Shown one piece after another: positions 26,284 through 34,589 of a stretch of DNA of 64,000 nt. Numbering within the stretch: position 1 is the stretch's first letter; every line of letters begins with the position of its first letter. This stretch comes from Streptomyces albipurpureus (GTDB taxonomy: Bacteria; Actinomycetota; Actinomycetes; Streptomycetales; Streptomycetaceae). The notes under the pieces were generated by a model that was not told the origin of the DNA, searched no databases, and saw only the letters and a program-made list of their open reading frames with translations. Both the position numbers and the translations under genes were made by a program. The stretch lies in assembly GCF_023701525.1 (NCBI RefSeq), contig NZ_JAMQAW010000001.1, positions 124,001-188,000 on the forward strand, written 5' to 3'.

Positions 26284-26976
26284 CTAGCGGGTGAGGTCGG
26301 CGAGGGCATCACGGCAGAGCCGATCGGCTCTGCGGGTGGTCTCGGGCAGTCGGTAGCGGGAGGCCAGGTGAAGGGTGTGGGCGCAGGCGTGGTCGAGCGA
26401 GATGCGGTGTCCGACTGAGACATAGACCGGCTTGACCTGGTCCTGGGTGCGGAGCGCCCGGCCGACTTCCTCCCCGTCCGGCGCCCGGAGCGGCACGGAT
26501 GCACCGCGATCCGGATCAGGGTCGGCGTGGCTGAAGACAAAGGGGTTCTTGGCGACGCCCATGGTGGGCAGGTCGGTCAGTACGCCCAGATGGCTCGCCA
26601 GACCGAACCGCCGTGGATGGGCGCGTCCATAGCCATCGCAGACGATCAGCCCCGGCGCCTCGGTGAGGGAGGCCAGTGCGCCCAGGACGGCGGGTACCTC
26701 CCGGAAGGCGAGCAGCCCCGGCACATAGGGGAAGGCGACCCGGCCGACGGCGGTGGCCTCCTCGATGACCGTGAGGGTTTGGGCATCGAGCACTACGGCC
26801 GCCGCGGCGACGAGGCCGCGTTCATCGTCGTAGGCCACGTCCACACCGGTCACCCGGCCCGTCCCGGGCGGGGGCCCCGGCTCGTCGAGGACGACGCGGG
26901 CCCGCAGTTCGTCCTGGACCGCGCGGGCCGTGCTCTCGTCGAGGGGCCAGCCCGGGGGCACTTCAATGATCTTCAT
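26284..26976 (-). CDS. nfi: Endonuclease V (deoxyinosine 3'-endonuclease)
   Basis: A 230-residue DNA repair nuclease that nicks the second phosphodiester bond 3' of deoxyinosine. Family motifs are complete: TGVDVAYDD with the first catalytic Asp, VPGLLAFREVPAVL, LIVCDGYGRAHPRRFGLASHLGVL with the second Asp, and GVAKNPFV followed by VGHRISLDHA. The ATG at 26976 has GGAG six bases upstream, and the longer frame from 27015 adds no conserved sequence. It stands alone, convergent with the enoyl-reductase-like gene. Confidence 0.92.
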   Translation of the reverse strand: MKIIEVPPGWPLDESTARAVQDELRARVVLDEPGPPPGTGRVTGVDVAYDDERGLVAAAAVVLDAQTLTVIEEATAVGRVAFPYVPGLLAFREVPAVLGALASLTEAPGLIVCDGYGRAHPRRFGLASHLGVLTDLPTMGVAKNPFVFSHADPDPDRGASVPLRAPDGEEVGRALRTQDQVKPVYVSVGHRISLDHACAHTLHLASRYRLPETTRRADRLCRDALADLTR

Positions 26977-27216
26977 GGTGGGCTCCACCCTAAGGGCAGG
27001 TCCGCGGTGTCCCATCGGTGCCTCTTCTGATCCCTGGCTGCCCTGGGGAGCGCGTCGGCGCCTCGTCCAGGGCCTGTTCGCGGTCGGCCCGCGGCTCCAT
27101 GGCGCCAGGGAGCAGCGGCCCCGGTCGGCTCACGGTCGCTGAACGGTCCGACGCGCTGGCGGTGGGGTCCTCAGCCCTGTCGTCGGTGACCGGGTCGACC
27201 GGTGCCCCCGGTCACG

Positions 27217-27222
27217 TAGCCT
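27217..27222 (+). promoter_or_regulatory. -10 element of a leaderless promoter
   Basis: TAGCCT stands 7 bases before the ATG at 27230 with GTCGAC 17 bases further upstream. No ribosome site precedes the gene. This spacing puts transcription start at or next to the ATG, as in leaderless actinobacterial mRNAs. Confidence 0.55.
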
Positions 27223-27229
27223 GGCGGCC

Positions 27230-27529
27230 ATGTTCGTACTGGAGTTGACGTACACGGGTGGCGTCGAACGGGCCGATGAGCTGATGGAGGCGCATCTGGC
27301 ATGGGTGGACGCCGGGTACACCGCGGGGGTGTTCATCGCGTCGGGGCGGAAGAACCCGCGTGACGGTGGGGTGATCCTGGCGGTGGGGGACGATCGCGCC
27401 GAGATCGAGAGGATCACGGCGGACGACCCCTTCACCATCGGTGGGGTGTGTGAGTACCGGATCACCGAGTTCATCGCCACCAGGACCGTGCCCGCACTCG
27501 GCCCCTACCGCCAGCGACCGCTGTCGTGA
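27230..27529 (+). CDS. YciI-like (YCII-related domain) protein
   Basis: A 99-residue dimeric alpha-beta protein of the YciI family. The core (MFVLELTYTG, DELMEAHLAWVDAGYTAGVFIASGRKNPRDGGVILA) carries the family's His and the glycine-rich strand; ADDPFTIGGVCEYRITEF closes the fold. Members act as small enzymes or ligand-binding proteins of mostly unknown substrate. The probable leaderless promoter at 27217 supports the chosen start. It is not part of an evident operon. Confidence 0.88.
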   Translation: MFVLELTYTGGVERADELMEAHLAWVDAGYTAGVFIASGRKNPRDGGVILAVGDDRAEIERITADDPFTIGGVCEYRITEFIATRTVPALGPYRQRPLS

Positions 27530-27614
27530 CCCGGCTGTAGCCGTCCCCGTCCGGCCGTGGACAGCGGCCGGTCAGGGCCCGTTTCCAGCGGGCTCCGACC
27601 GGCGTCGTGGCCCG

Positions 27615-28712
27615 CTAGGGCTCCAGGCGGGCCACCCGTCCCTTGGCGCCCGAAGCCCAGCATCCGATGTCCTGGGCGCAGTCGACGGAGTCGAAGGAAC
27701 CGGCGTCGACGGTTCGCCAGCTGCGGCCCCCGTCGACCGTGAGGTCCGTACCGGTGGGGCCGACGGCGAGCGCGGCGGCCGGGGTGTGCGGCAGCCACGC
27801 CACCCCCGAGCGGTAGGCGGGCGGCGGGGCCGTGGACGGCCGCCAGCTGCGTCCTCCGTCGCGGCTGATGGCGGACGCGTTGGGGGACGGCTGGCCGGTG
27901 CGGTAGTCGCCGCCCACGGCCAGGCCCTGTCCGCGGCCGCGGAAGGCGAGCGCGAACACGCCACGTGCGGGGTCTCCCGCGGGGATGCCGGCTTCGGCGG
28001 CGGTCCAGTTCACCCCGCGGTCAGCGGAGTGCAGCACCCGGGCCGTCGCTCCGCCTCCGGTGGCCAGCCAGACGTCCTTCGGACCGGAGCTCACCAGGCA
28101 CTGGCCGCTCGCGGCGAAGCCGGCCTCACCCTGCTGCGCCGCGGGCATTCCCTCGCTGGGCAGCACCCGCCAGGACCGTCCGCCGTCCCGGGTGGAGAGA
28201 ATCCGGAACCTGCCGTCCACCGGATCGCTCATCGCCAGGCCGTTGCGGCTGTCGAAGAAGGTGATGCAGTCATAGAACGCACGCGGGTCGGGGTTGCGAA
28301 AGGACTCGGTCCAGGTCGTCCCGCCGTCGCTGGTGGCGAAGATCCGCGATGCCTCACCCTCGCCGATGGCCAGGACCACCGCGCGCCGGGCGTCGAACGC
28401 CTCGACGTCGCGGAACTCCAGCCCTTCGGCACCGGGCGGGGAGACGTTTCGCCAGCTGTGGCCTCCGTCGGCCGTGCGCAGGACCGTTCCCTTGGAGCCG
28501 GCCACCCACGCGGTCGTACGGCTGACGGCGGCCAGGCCCCGGAACTGAACGTCCGTGCCGGTGTTCTTCAGACTCCAGACCGTTCCCTTTCCCGCCGTGA
28601 GCTGAGCGCTGTCGGGCGATGCCGCCTGCGCCGGAGTCATCAGTGCTGCGGCGAGGGCACCCGCACACAGCCCCACGGACACCATCCGTCTCGTCTTCCC
28701 CATGGAGGTCAT
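27615..28712 (-). CDS. Secreted beta-propeller protein (Ycf48/BNR-repeat-like)
   Basis: A 365-residue exported protein. A signal peptide with basic start and hydrophobic core (KTRRMVSVGLCAGALAAALMT) is cleaved after AQA. The rest is built from repeats of the type DGG-x-SWR (TADGGHSWRNV, TSDGGTTWTESF, TRDGGRSWRVL, SRDGGRSWRPS, TVDGGRSWRTV), the BNR/Asp-box motif of seven-bladed propellers such as Ycf48 and sialidases. No sialidase catalytic residues are evident, so a binding or scaffold role at the cell surface is more likely. Start 28712 or 28703 are both possible; neither has a strong ribosome site. Confidence 0.85.
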   Translation of the reverse strand: MTSMGKTRRMVSVGLCAGALAAALMTPAQAASPDSAQLTAGKGTVWSLKNTGTDVQFRGLAAVSRTTAWVAGSKGTVLRTADGGHSWRNVSPPGAEGLEFRDVEAFDARRAVVLAIGEGEASRIFATSDGGTTWTESFRNPDPRAFYDCITFFDSRNGLAMSDPVDGRFRILSTRDGGRSWRVLPSEGMPAAQQGEAGFAASGQCLVSSGPKDVWLATGGGATARVLHSADRGVNWTAAEAGIPAGDPARGVFALAFRGRGQGLAVGGDYRTGQPSPNASAISRDGGRSWRPSTAPPPAYRSGVAWLPHTPAAALAVGPTGTDLTVDGGRSWRTVDAGSFDSVDCAQDIGCWASGAKGRVARLEP

Positions 28713-28820
28713 GGCGCTGGAAGCTAGCTCAGCGGCCTGAGCCCGTCCAGGGCGGGATTCAGCCGGGAGTGGCGCATCCACCTCCGTCCCGCCCAGGGTG
28801 CGGGTCCCGGCGGCAGTTTC

Positions 28821-28826
28821 TAGGCT
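28821..28826 (+). promoter_or_regulatory. -10 element of a leaderless promoter
   Basis: TAGGCT lies 6 bases before the ATG at 28833, with no ribosome site between. The distance is that of leaderless transcripts. The reverse beta-propeller gene starts about 120 bases away on the other side. Confidence 0.5.
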
Positions 28827-28832
28827 GGCCCC

Positions 28833-29237
28833 ATGTCCCAGCCCAAGGAGTACCCAGGCCGGGAGATCACCGTGACCTTCGCCTCGCGGCGCTGCCTCCA
28901 TGCGGCCGAGTGCGTCCGCGGCCTTCCGCAGGTCTTCGATCTCGAACGGCGACCCTGGATCTCGCCCGATGACGCCCCGGCTGACCTGGTCGCCGAGATC
29001 GTGCGCCGCTGCCCTTCCGGAGCGCTGCGCTACTGGTACGCGGATGGAGCGACGGAGACACCCGATCGACCGACCTCAGTCGCGTCGACGCCATCAGGGC
29101 AGCTGGTCCTGCGGGGCGATCTGGCCATATGGAGTGCGGGGGTCGAGCATCATGAGACGCGGGTGACGCTCTGTGGCTGCGGGGCAAGCGGAAATCGACC
29201 GTACTGCGACCAATCAGGACCCTGTGCCGAACAGTGA
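28833..29237 (+). CDS. Iron-sulfur protein: Fer4_19 (YjdI-like) plus CDGSH-type domain with an altered ligand
   Basis: A 134-residue two-domain protein. Residues about 10-75 resemble the divergent mono-cluster ferredoxin domain seen in YjdI (RRCLHAAECVRGLPQVF and RRCPSGALRYW). Residues about 90-132 resemble the CDGSH domain: RVTLCGCGASGNRPYCDQSG. In CDGSH proteins the [2Fe-2S] cluster is held by three Cys and the His of C-D-G-x-H. Here the three Cys are present, but the His position is Gly (CDQSG), with a Cys two residues later (GPC). The domain may use that Cys as ligand, bind a different cluster, or have lost it. Probably leaderless. Redox partner unknown. Confidence 0.83.
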   Translation: MSQPKEYPGREITVTFASRRCLHAAECVRGLPQVFDLERRPWISPDDAPADLVAEIVRRCPSGALRYWYADGATETPDRPTSVASTPSGQLVLRGDLAIWSAGVEHHETRVTLCGCGASGNRPYCDQSGPCAEQ

Positions 29238-29486
29238 TGTTCCAGGGACGCCGACGCCGAACGAGCGAGACGCCCGTATCCCCCTCACGTGTCGAACCTC
29301 GCCCGGACCGCAGCGTGTGCATCGACCATCGAACTCCGGCGGCCCTTGTGCGAGAACGGCGCCGACGCCGCTGGCCGCCTGTCGGTGACACAGCTCACGC
29401 CTCCCTCCAATGCACGTGAAACGCGATTCCGGCGTCTTTCCCCCTGTCAGTGAGGCGTGCCCCGCCCACGTGCGAAGGAGCAGTTC

Positions 29487-29909
29487 TTGTCCACCGTCAC
29501 CGTCATCGAGCAGGCCCTCAGGGCCCGGCTGGTCGCTTCAGCGCCCCGAATGGAGACCGTCCCGGTGACGCTGCGTTATGACTCAAGAGACCCCTTCGCC
29601 GTGCGGATCGACTTCCCGGCACCCGCCACCCTGGAGAACTCCGACATCACCTGGGTCTTCGGACGCGAGCTGCTGGCGGCGGGGGTCAGTGCCCCGACGG
29701 GAGTCGGGGACGTACGGGTGCGGCCCTACGGCTACGACCGCACGGCACTGGAGTTCCATGCCCCCGAGGGCGTAGCGGTCGTGCATCTGCGCACCGGTGA
29801 GCTGCGCAGATTCCTTCGGCGTGCCCAGGGCGCGGTGCCCTGGGGTCGCGAGCACCTCTATCTCCATCTCGACCACGGCCTGGCCGAGCTTCTGCGCGAC
29901 AGCTACTGA
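29487..29909 (+). CDS. SsgA-family sporulation/cell division regulator
   Basis: A 140-residue SALP (SsgA-like protein), a family confined to sporulating actinomycetes that guides septum placement and wall turnover through SsgB-type proteins. Signatures are VTLRYDSRDPFAVRIDF, WVFGRELLAAGV, PTGVGDVRVRPYG and the end HLYLHLDHGLAELL. A TTG start is inferred: AAGGAG stands 6 bases upstream of TTG 29487, whereas the longer GTG-started frame from 29457 has none and adds no family sequence. Which member of the SsgA-G set it corresponds to is not clear. Confidence 0.9.
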   Translation: MSTVTVIEQALRARLVASAPRMETVPVTLRYDSRDPFAVRIDFPAPATLENSDITWVFGRELLAAGVSAPTGVGDVRVRPYGYDRTALEFHAPEGVAVVHLRTGELRRFLRRAQGAVPWGREHLYLHLDHGLAELLRDSY

Positions 29910-30010
29910 CGGGGAGCAGCGCCGGTCGGGCGATGCGCCACATGGGACGGGTCCGTGGCGGTCGGACGCGAGCCAGGCCCACTGGCTGCCTGGGGCGCCG
30001 TTTTAATCCA

Positions 30011-30040
30011 TTGACAACGCAGAACCGCGTTTCCTACGGT
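30011..30040 (+). promoter_or_regulatory. Promoter of the ABC-F gene
   Basis: TTGACA (30011-30016) and TACGGT (30035-30040) are separated by 18 bases, a good vegetative (HrdB-type) promoter. Transcription should begin near 30047, about 220 bases before the ABC-F start codon. The local sequence around 30001 is AT-richer than its surroundings. Confidence 0.72.
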
Positions 30041-30044
30041 GGTA

Positions 30045-30266
30045 AGCGTTCCACTGCCGCTCGTGAGGAGAAGGACGTTGCTCGTCTGAGGTCTTGAGAC
30101 ACCGTGCGTCACCGCCGTATCGGCAGGTGCGCAGCGCGTGCGACCTCGGCTTTGTGAGCCGTTCTCTCTGCCCGGCCATTTCCTTCCTTGGTTTTCGGTG
30201 CGGCCGTCGCACGTATCCCGGTGTCTCTTCGTTGCCCGCTTTTCGCCATGCAACCAGGAGGCCCCT
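30045..30266 (+). promoter_or_regulatory. Long structured leader of the ABC-F gene (candidate ribosome-mediated attenuator)
   Basis: The leader contains a tiny ORF (30078-30089) with its own ribosome site. A strong hairpin 30105-30133 follows (TGCGtCACCGCCG, loop TAT, CGGCaGGTGCGCA; lower case unpaired). There is also a second stem at 30146-30160 (CGGCT/AGCCG). A distant pairing GAGACACCG (30096-30104) with CGGTGTCTC (30219-30227) can enclose all of this, followed by T-rich sequence. The stop of the tiny ORF is 7 bases before the left arm of that pairing, so a stalled ribosome could change the folding. This layout resembles antibiotic-induced attenuators of resistance genes. The gap holds no longer gene. 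Confidence 0.6.
30078..30089 (+). CDS. Three-residue leader peptide (fMet-Leu-Val)
   Basis: TTG-CTC-GTC-TGA is preceded by GAGGAG with a 7-base gap. An in-frame GTG at 30063 would extend it to eight residues but has no ribosome site. Its place between the promoter and the structured part of the ABC-F leader suggests a regulatory upstream ORF rather than a functional peptide. Confidence 0.5.
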   Translation: MLV

Positions 30267-31913
30267 ATGTCTACTTCCCCCACCTTTGTCACCTGCTCTT
30301 CCCTCACCTTCGCCTGGCCGGACGGGACTGCCGTCTTCGATGACTTCCAGTTGGCCGTCGGCCCTGGCAGAACCGGCCTCATCGGCCTCAACGGCTCGGG
30401 GAAGTCCACCCTGCTCAAGCTGATCGCCGGCGTGCTGTCCCCGATCGAGGGCGCGGTCCGCACCATGGGTGATGTCGGATACCTGCCGCAGAACCTGGTG
30501 CTCGACACCGCGCTACGCGTCGACGAGGTGCTGGGTATCGCCCAGAAGCGCGCTGCTCTGCATGCCATTGAGGCGGGTGAGGTGGGCGAGGAGCACTACA
30601 CCGCCATCGGTGACGATTGGGACATTGAGGAGCGGGCCCGGGCGACCCTGGACCAGCTCGGTCTCGGTCGTATCGGACTCGACCGCACGCTGGGCGAGGT
30701 CTCGGGTGGCGAAGGCGTGCTGCTGCGGCTCGCGGCGTTGACGCTGGCCCGGCCGGGTGTCCTGCTGCTCGACGAGCCGACGAACAACCTCGATCTGCAG
30801 GCACGACGACGGTTGTACGAGGCCGTCGACTCATGGTCCGGGGTGATGGTGGTGGTGAGCCACGACCGCGAACTCCTGGAACGGGTCGACCAGATCGCCG
30901 ATCTACGGGACGGCGAGGTCGCCTGGTACGGCGGGAACTTCTCGGCGTACCAGGACGCGCTGGCCCTGGAGCAGGAGGCCGCCGAGCGCATGGTTCGCGT
31001 CGCGGAGGCCGATGTCCAACGGCAGAAGCGGGAACTGGCCGACGCACAGGTCAAACTCGCCCGCCGCAAGCGTTACGGCCAGAAGATGTACGACACCAAG
31101 CGTGAACCCAAGATCGTCATGGGTGGGCGCAAACGCGCGGCCCAGGTGAGCGCGGGCAAGCACCACACCATGCACACCGGAAAGCTCGCCGAGGCCAAAG
31201 AGCGGCTCGACGAGGCGGTGGAGGCCGTCCGTGACGACGATGAGATCCGTATCGAGCTGCCGTACACCCAGGTCCATCCCGGGCGGGGCGTCCTGCGCCT
31301 GATGGATCTCCAACTCCGCTACGGGACGCAGCTCCAGGGCGGGTTCGAGCTACGCGGTCCCGAGCGCGTCGCGCTGGTGGGGCGCAACGGGGCCGGAAAG
31401 ACGACCCTGTTGCGAACGATCACCGGCGAGCTGGACCCGGTCGCGGGAGAGGCGGTGGCCGAGGTGCCGCTGCGCTTCCTTCCGCAGCGGCTCGACGTGC
31501 TGGACGACGGGTTGACCATCGTGGAGAACGTGGCGCGCTTCGCGCCGGCCGCGACCAACAACCGCATGCGCGCCCAGCTGGCGCGGTTTCTCTTCCGTGG
31601 CGCGCGGGCCGATCAGCTGGCCGGGACACTCTCGGGCGGTGAGCGTTTTCGAGCAACGCTCGCCGCCCTCCTCCTGGCGGAGCCGGCCCCGCAACTGCTC
31701 ATGCTGGACGAACCGACCAACAACCTCGATATGGCCAGTGTGCGCAGATTGACCGCGGCCCTGGACGCCTATGAGGGGGCGCTGATCGTGGCCAGCCACG
31801 ATGTGCCGTTCCTGGAGTCCATCGGCGTCACTCGCTGGCTGCTGCTGGACGACGGGCTCCATGACATCTCAGTGGAGGAGGTACGGGAGGGTCGACTGGA
31901 GGCCGGGACGTAG
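30267..31913 (+). CDS. ABC-F ATPase, ribosome-protection-type
   Basis: A 548-residue soluble protein with two ABC ATPase domains and no membrane segment. The first site has Walker A GLNGSGKSTLL (about residue 40), signature VSGGEGVLL and Walker B VLLLDEPTNNLDL. The second has GRNGAGKTTLL, LSGGERFRA and LLMLDEPTNNLDM. The linker (about residues 230-340) is long and highly charged (QRQKRELADAQVKLARRKRYGQKM), as in ABC-F proteins that enter the ribosomal E site. CAGGAGG precedes the ATG by 5 bases. With the regulated leader and the adjacent UvrA-type resistance gene, a role against ribosome-targeting antibiotics is likely. Which drug class is not readable from sequence. Confidence 0.92.
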   Translation: MSTSPTFVTCSSLTFAWPDGTAVFDDFQLAVGPGRTGLIGLNGSGKSTLLKLIAGVLSPIEGAVRTMGDVGYLPQNLVLDTALRVDEVLGIAQKRAALHAIEAGEVGEEHYTAIGDDWDIEERARATLDQLGLGRIGLDRTLGEVSGGEGVLLRLAALTLARPGVLLLDEPTNNLDLQARRRLYEAVDSWSGVMVVVSHDRELLERVDQIADLRDGEVAWYGGNFSAYQDALALEQEAAERMVRVAEADVQRQKRELADAQVKLARRKRYGQKMYDTKREPKIVMGGRKRAAQVSAGKHHTMHTGKLAEAKERLDEAVEAVRDDDEIRIELPYTQVHPGRGVLRLMDLQLRYGTQLQGGFELRGPERVALVGRNGAGKTTLLRTITGELDPVAGEAVAEVPLRFLPQRLDVLDDGLTIVENVARFAPAATNNRMRAQLARFLFRGARADQLAGTLSGGERFRATLAALLLAEPAPQLLMLDEPTNNLDMASVRRLTAALDAYEGALIVASHDVPFLESIGVTRWLLLDDGLHDISVEEVREGRLEAGT

Positions 31914-31992
31914 GAGAGTCGAGCCGCCGGTAGCGCGCCGTAGAGCAAGGCACCCAGGGTGGCCCGCACCAGGCTGATCGCCTCCCTCATCA

Positions 31993-32037
31993 GCTGACGA
32001 TGAATCCAGACAGGAGATGTCTGGATTCATCGTTAGC
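31993..32037. promoter_or_regulatory. Long inverted repeat (20-bp arms) over the promoter of the UvrA-like gene
   Basis: The arms 31993-32012 and 32018-32037 are complementary at 19 of 20 positions, the exception being a possible G-T pair, with loop GGAGA. The core is AATCCAGACA / TGTCTGGATT. The repeat ends 9 bases before the ATG at 32047, and TTAGCG inside the right arm is spaced like a -10 for a leaderless start. It could be a repressor operator or an RNA stem controlling initiation. It lacks a T-run, so it is not an ordinary terminator of the ABC-F gene. Confidence 0.65.
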
Positions 32038-32046
32038 GTCGGCTGT

Positions 32047-34308
32047 ATGCCCGAGAACATCGTCATCACCGGCGCACGCGAGAACAACCTCCAGGATGTC
32101 TCCCTGACCATCCCCAAGAACCAGATCACCCTGTTCACCGGGGTCTCGGGCTCTGGGAAGTCCTCGATCGTCTTCGACACCATCGCCGTCGAATCGCAGC
32201 GGCAGCTCAATGAGACCTTCACCTGGTTCATCCGCAACCGTCTGCCGAAGTACGAGCGTCCCCACGCCGACGGGATCGATGAGCTTTCGGTGGCGATCAT
32301 CGTGGATCAGAAACCCATCGGCGGCAATGTGCGCTCCACCGTGGGCACGATGACGGACATCTACTCGGTGCTACGGGTTCTCTTCTCCCGCCACGGCACA
32401 CCGAGCGCGGGGGCAGCGACGGCGTACTCCTTCAATGACCCGGCCGGGATGTGTACGGAGTGCGATGGCATCGGCCGCACGGTCCGACTCGACATCGACC
32501 GGGCCGTCGACTGGTCCAAGTCCCTCCACGAGGGGGCGCTCCTGCTGCCGGGGCTGACGGTCGGTGGTTGGGAGTGGAAGCTCTACGCCGAGTCGGGCCA
32601 CTTCGACCCGGACAGACCGATCGGCGATTTCACCGAAGCGGAGCGCGAACTCCTGCTGTACGGAGGGGATTTCACCGTACAGCTGCAGTTGAGGACAGGC
32701 TCGGTGGAGATGCGGTTCGAGGGAATCGTCAGCCGGTTCACCCGGCTCTTCCTCAAGCGGGACACCACCAGTCTCTCAGCGAAGCGGCGCGAGGCAGCGG
32801 ACCGGTTCGTGGTGCAGCGCCCCTGTGAGACCTGTGGTGGTTCGCGCCTCAACAAGGCCGCACTCGCCACCCGGATCGGCGGGCTGAACATCGCGGACTG
32901 GACCCGGATGGAGGTCGCGGACCTGGTCGAGGTGTTGGGCCTCATCGATGACCCGGTGGCGACCCCGATCGCCACCGCCGCACGGCGGAGACTGGAGCGG
33001 CTGGTGGGGATCGGGCTGGGCTATCTGTCGCTGGATCGGGAGACCACCACCCTCTCCGGCGGCGAGGGGCAGCGGCTCAAGATGGTCCGCCACCTCGGGA
33101 GTTCCCTCACCGGCCTCACCTTTGTCTTCGATGAGCCCAGTGTGGGCCTGCACCCGCGCGATGTGGGACGGCTCAACGACCTCCTGATCAGGCTTCGCGA
33201 CCGGGGCAACACGGTACTGGTGGTGGAGCACGACCCGGATGTGATCGCGATCGCGGACCATGTTGTGGACATGGGCCCGGGAGCAGGCCGCGACGGCGGC
33301 CGGGTGGTGTACGAAGGACCGGTGGCCCAACTCCATACGGCCGACACCCCCACGGGCCGGTCAATGCGCCACCGCACGGAGTTGAAGGACTCGTTCCGTA
33401 CCCCGGACGGCTGGCTGCCGCTGACCGGCGCCGACCTTCACAATCTCCGGGACGTCGATGTGCGGTTCCCCACCGGTGTGCTCACGGCGGTGACCGGGGT
33501 GGCGGGCTCCGGTAAGTCCACCCTGGTGTCGGAGGTGTTCACCTCCGCCTACCCGGAGGCCGTGGTGATCGACCAGGGCGCGATCAGGGCCTCTTCGCGC
33601 TCGACACCCGCTTCCTTCCTTGGGATCATGGACACCATCCGCAAGGTGTTCGCGCAGGTCAACGGCGTCCCTGCGGGCCTCTTCAGCTTTAACTCGGACG
33701 GTGCGTGCGGGGAGTGCGCGGGCCGCGGAGTCAGCTACACCGATCTGGCCTTCATGGACCCGGTGACCACCACCTGCCCGGTCTGTGAGGGGCGACGTTT
33801 CCATGACGAGGTGCTGAAGCACCGGGTGAGGGGCGCCTCGATCGTTGACGTACTGGAGATGACCGCAGCCGGGTGCATGGAGTTCTTCGACGATCAGACA
33901 CTGCTGCGCAAGCTGCGCACTCTGAACGAGGTCGGGCTGACCTATCTCAGCCTGGGCCAACCGCTGAGTTCGCTGTCGGGCGGTGAGCGGCAGCGTCTCA
34001 AGCTCGCCACCCAACTTCACCGTACGGGCAGTGTGTATGTGCTGGATGAGCCGACCACCGGTCTCCATCGAGCGGATGTGGACACCCTCATCACATTGCT
34101 GGATCGACTTGTGGACGCGGGTAACTCGGTGATCTGCGTCGAACACCATATGGATGTGGTCAAAAGGGCGGACTGGATTATTGATCTGGGCCCGGAGGGC
34201 GGAAAACACGGGGGCACATTGGTCTTCGCCGGTACCCCCGAGCAACTTCTCGCGAACCGCGCCTCCTTCACCGCCGAGTACCTCCGTCGTGACCTGGGAT
34301 GGGAGTGA
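32047..34308 (+). CDS. UvrA-like ATPase (drug-resistance class, DrrC-like)
   Basis: A 753-residue UvrA paralogue, about 200 residues shorter than housekeeping UvrA. It has the UvrA double ABC layout: Walker A VSGSGKSS (about residue 30), zinc motif CTECDGIGRTV, a CETCGGSRLNKAAL segment, signature TLSGGEGQRLK, Walker B TFVFDEPSVGLHPRD, second Walker A VAGSGKSTL, second zinc motif CGECAGRG...CPVCEGRR and LSGGERQRLK with YVLDEPTTGLH. The UvrB-interaction region is reduced. Such proteins (for example DrrC of daunorubicin producers) give resistance to DNA-binding drugs. No ribosome site precedes ATG 32047; an upstream in-frame ATG at 32017 lies inside the inverted-repeat loop. Confidence 0.9.
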   Translation: MPENIVITGARENNLQDVSLTIPKNQITLFTGVSGSGKSSIVFDTIAVESQRQLNETFTWFIRNRLPKYERPHADGIDELSVAIIVDQKPIGGNVRSTVGTMTDIYSVLRVLFSRHGTPSAGAATAYSFNDPAGMCTECDGIGRTVRLDIDRAVDWSKSLHEGALLLPGLTVGGWEWKLYAESGHFDPDRPIGDFTEAERELLLYGGDFTVQLQLRTGSVEMRFEGIVSRFTRLFLKRDTTSLSAKRREAADRFVVQRPCETCGGSRLNKAALATRIGGLNIADWTRMEVADLVEVLGLIDDPVATPIATAARRRLERLVGIGLGYLSLDRETTTLSGGEGQRLKMVRHLGSSLTGLTFVFDEPSVGLHPRDVGRLNDLLIRLRDRGNTVLVVEHDPDVIAIADHVVDMGPGAGRDGGRVVYEGPVAQLHTADTPTGRSMRHRTELKDSFRTPDGWLPLTGADLHNLRDVDVRFPTGVLTAVTGVAGSGKSTLVSEVFTSAYPEAVVIDQGAIRASSRSTPASFLGIMDTIRKVFAQVNGVPAGLFSFNSDGACGECAGRGVSYTDLAFMDPVTTTCPVCEGRRFHDEVLKHRVRGASIVDVLEMTAAGCMEFFDDQTLLRKLRTLNEVGLTYLSLGQPLSSLSGGERQRLKLATQLHRTGSVYVLDEPTTGLHRADVDTLITLLDRLVDAGNSVICVEHHMDVVKRADWIIDLGPEGGKHGGTLVFAGTPEQLLANRASFTAEYLRRDLGWE

Positions 34309-34589
34309 CCGGTTCCGCCGTGGACGACGATCAACGCAGGGGTTGGGAGACAGGTCTGAGGGGCCGGTGGTCCACTCCGCAAACACCCCCAATGGCCGCA
34401 CTCCTCTACCGCTCCGCTCAACGAGTGCTTCAGATCGGGCTCCGGACCAGCCGGTAGACCGGCAGGACCGCCGCAGCACTCTCCGTGGGTGAGCGAACAC
34501 CGAGCCGACCCCGAGAAGGGTTACCTGCCCCGGCACCGCGGGACATGATGGAGCGCGACCCAGCCCCGGCAACTCCAGGAGTCGCACCC

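Noticed and set aside
31993..32037. Rho-independent terminator of the ABC-F gene
   Set aside because: The stem lacks a following T-run and reaches to 9 bases before the next start codon; operator or leader stem fits better.
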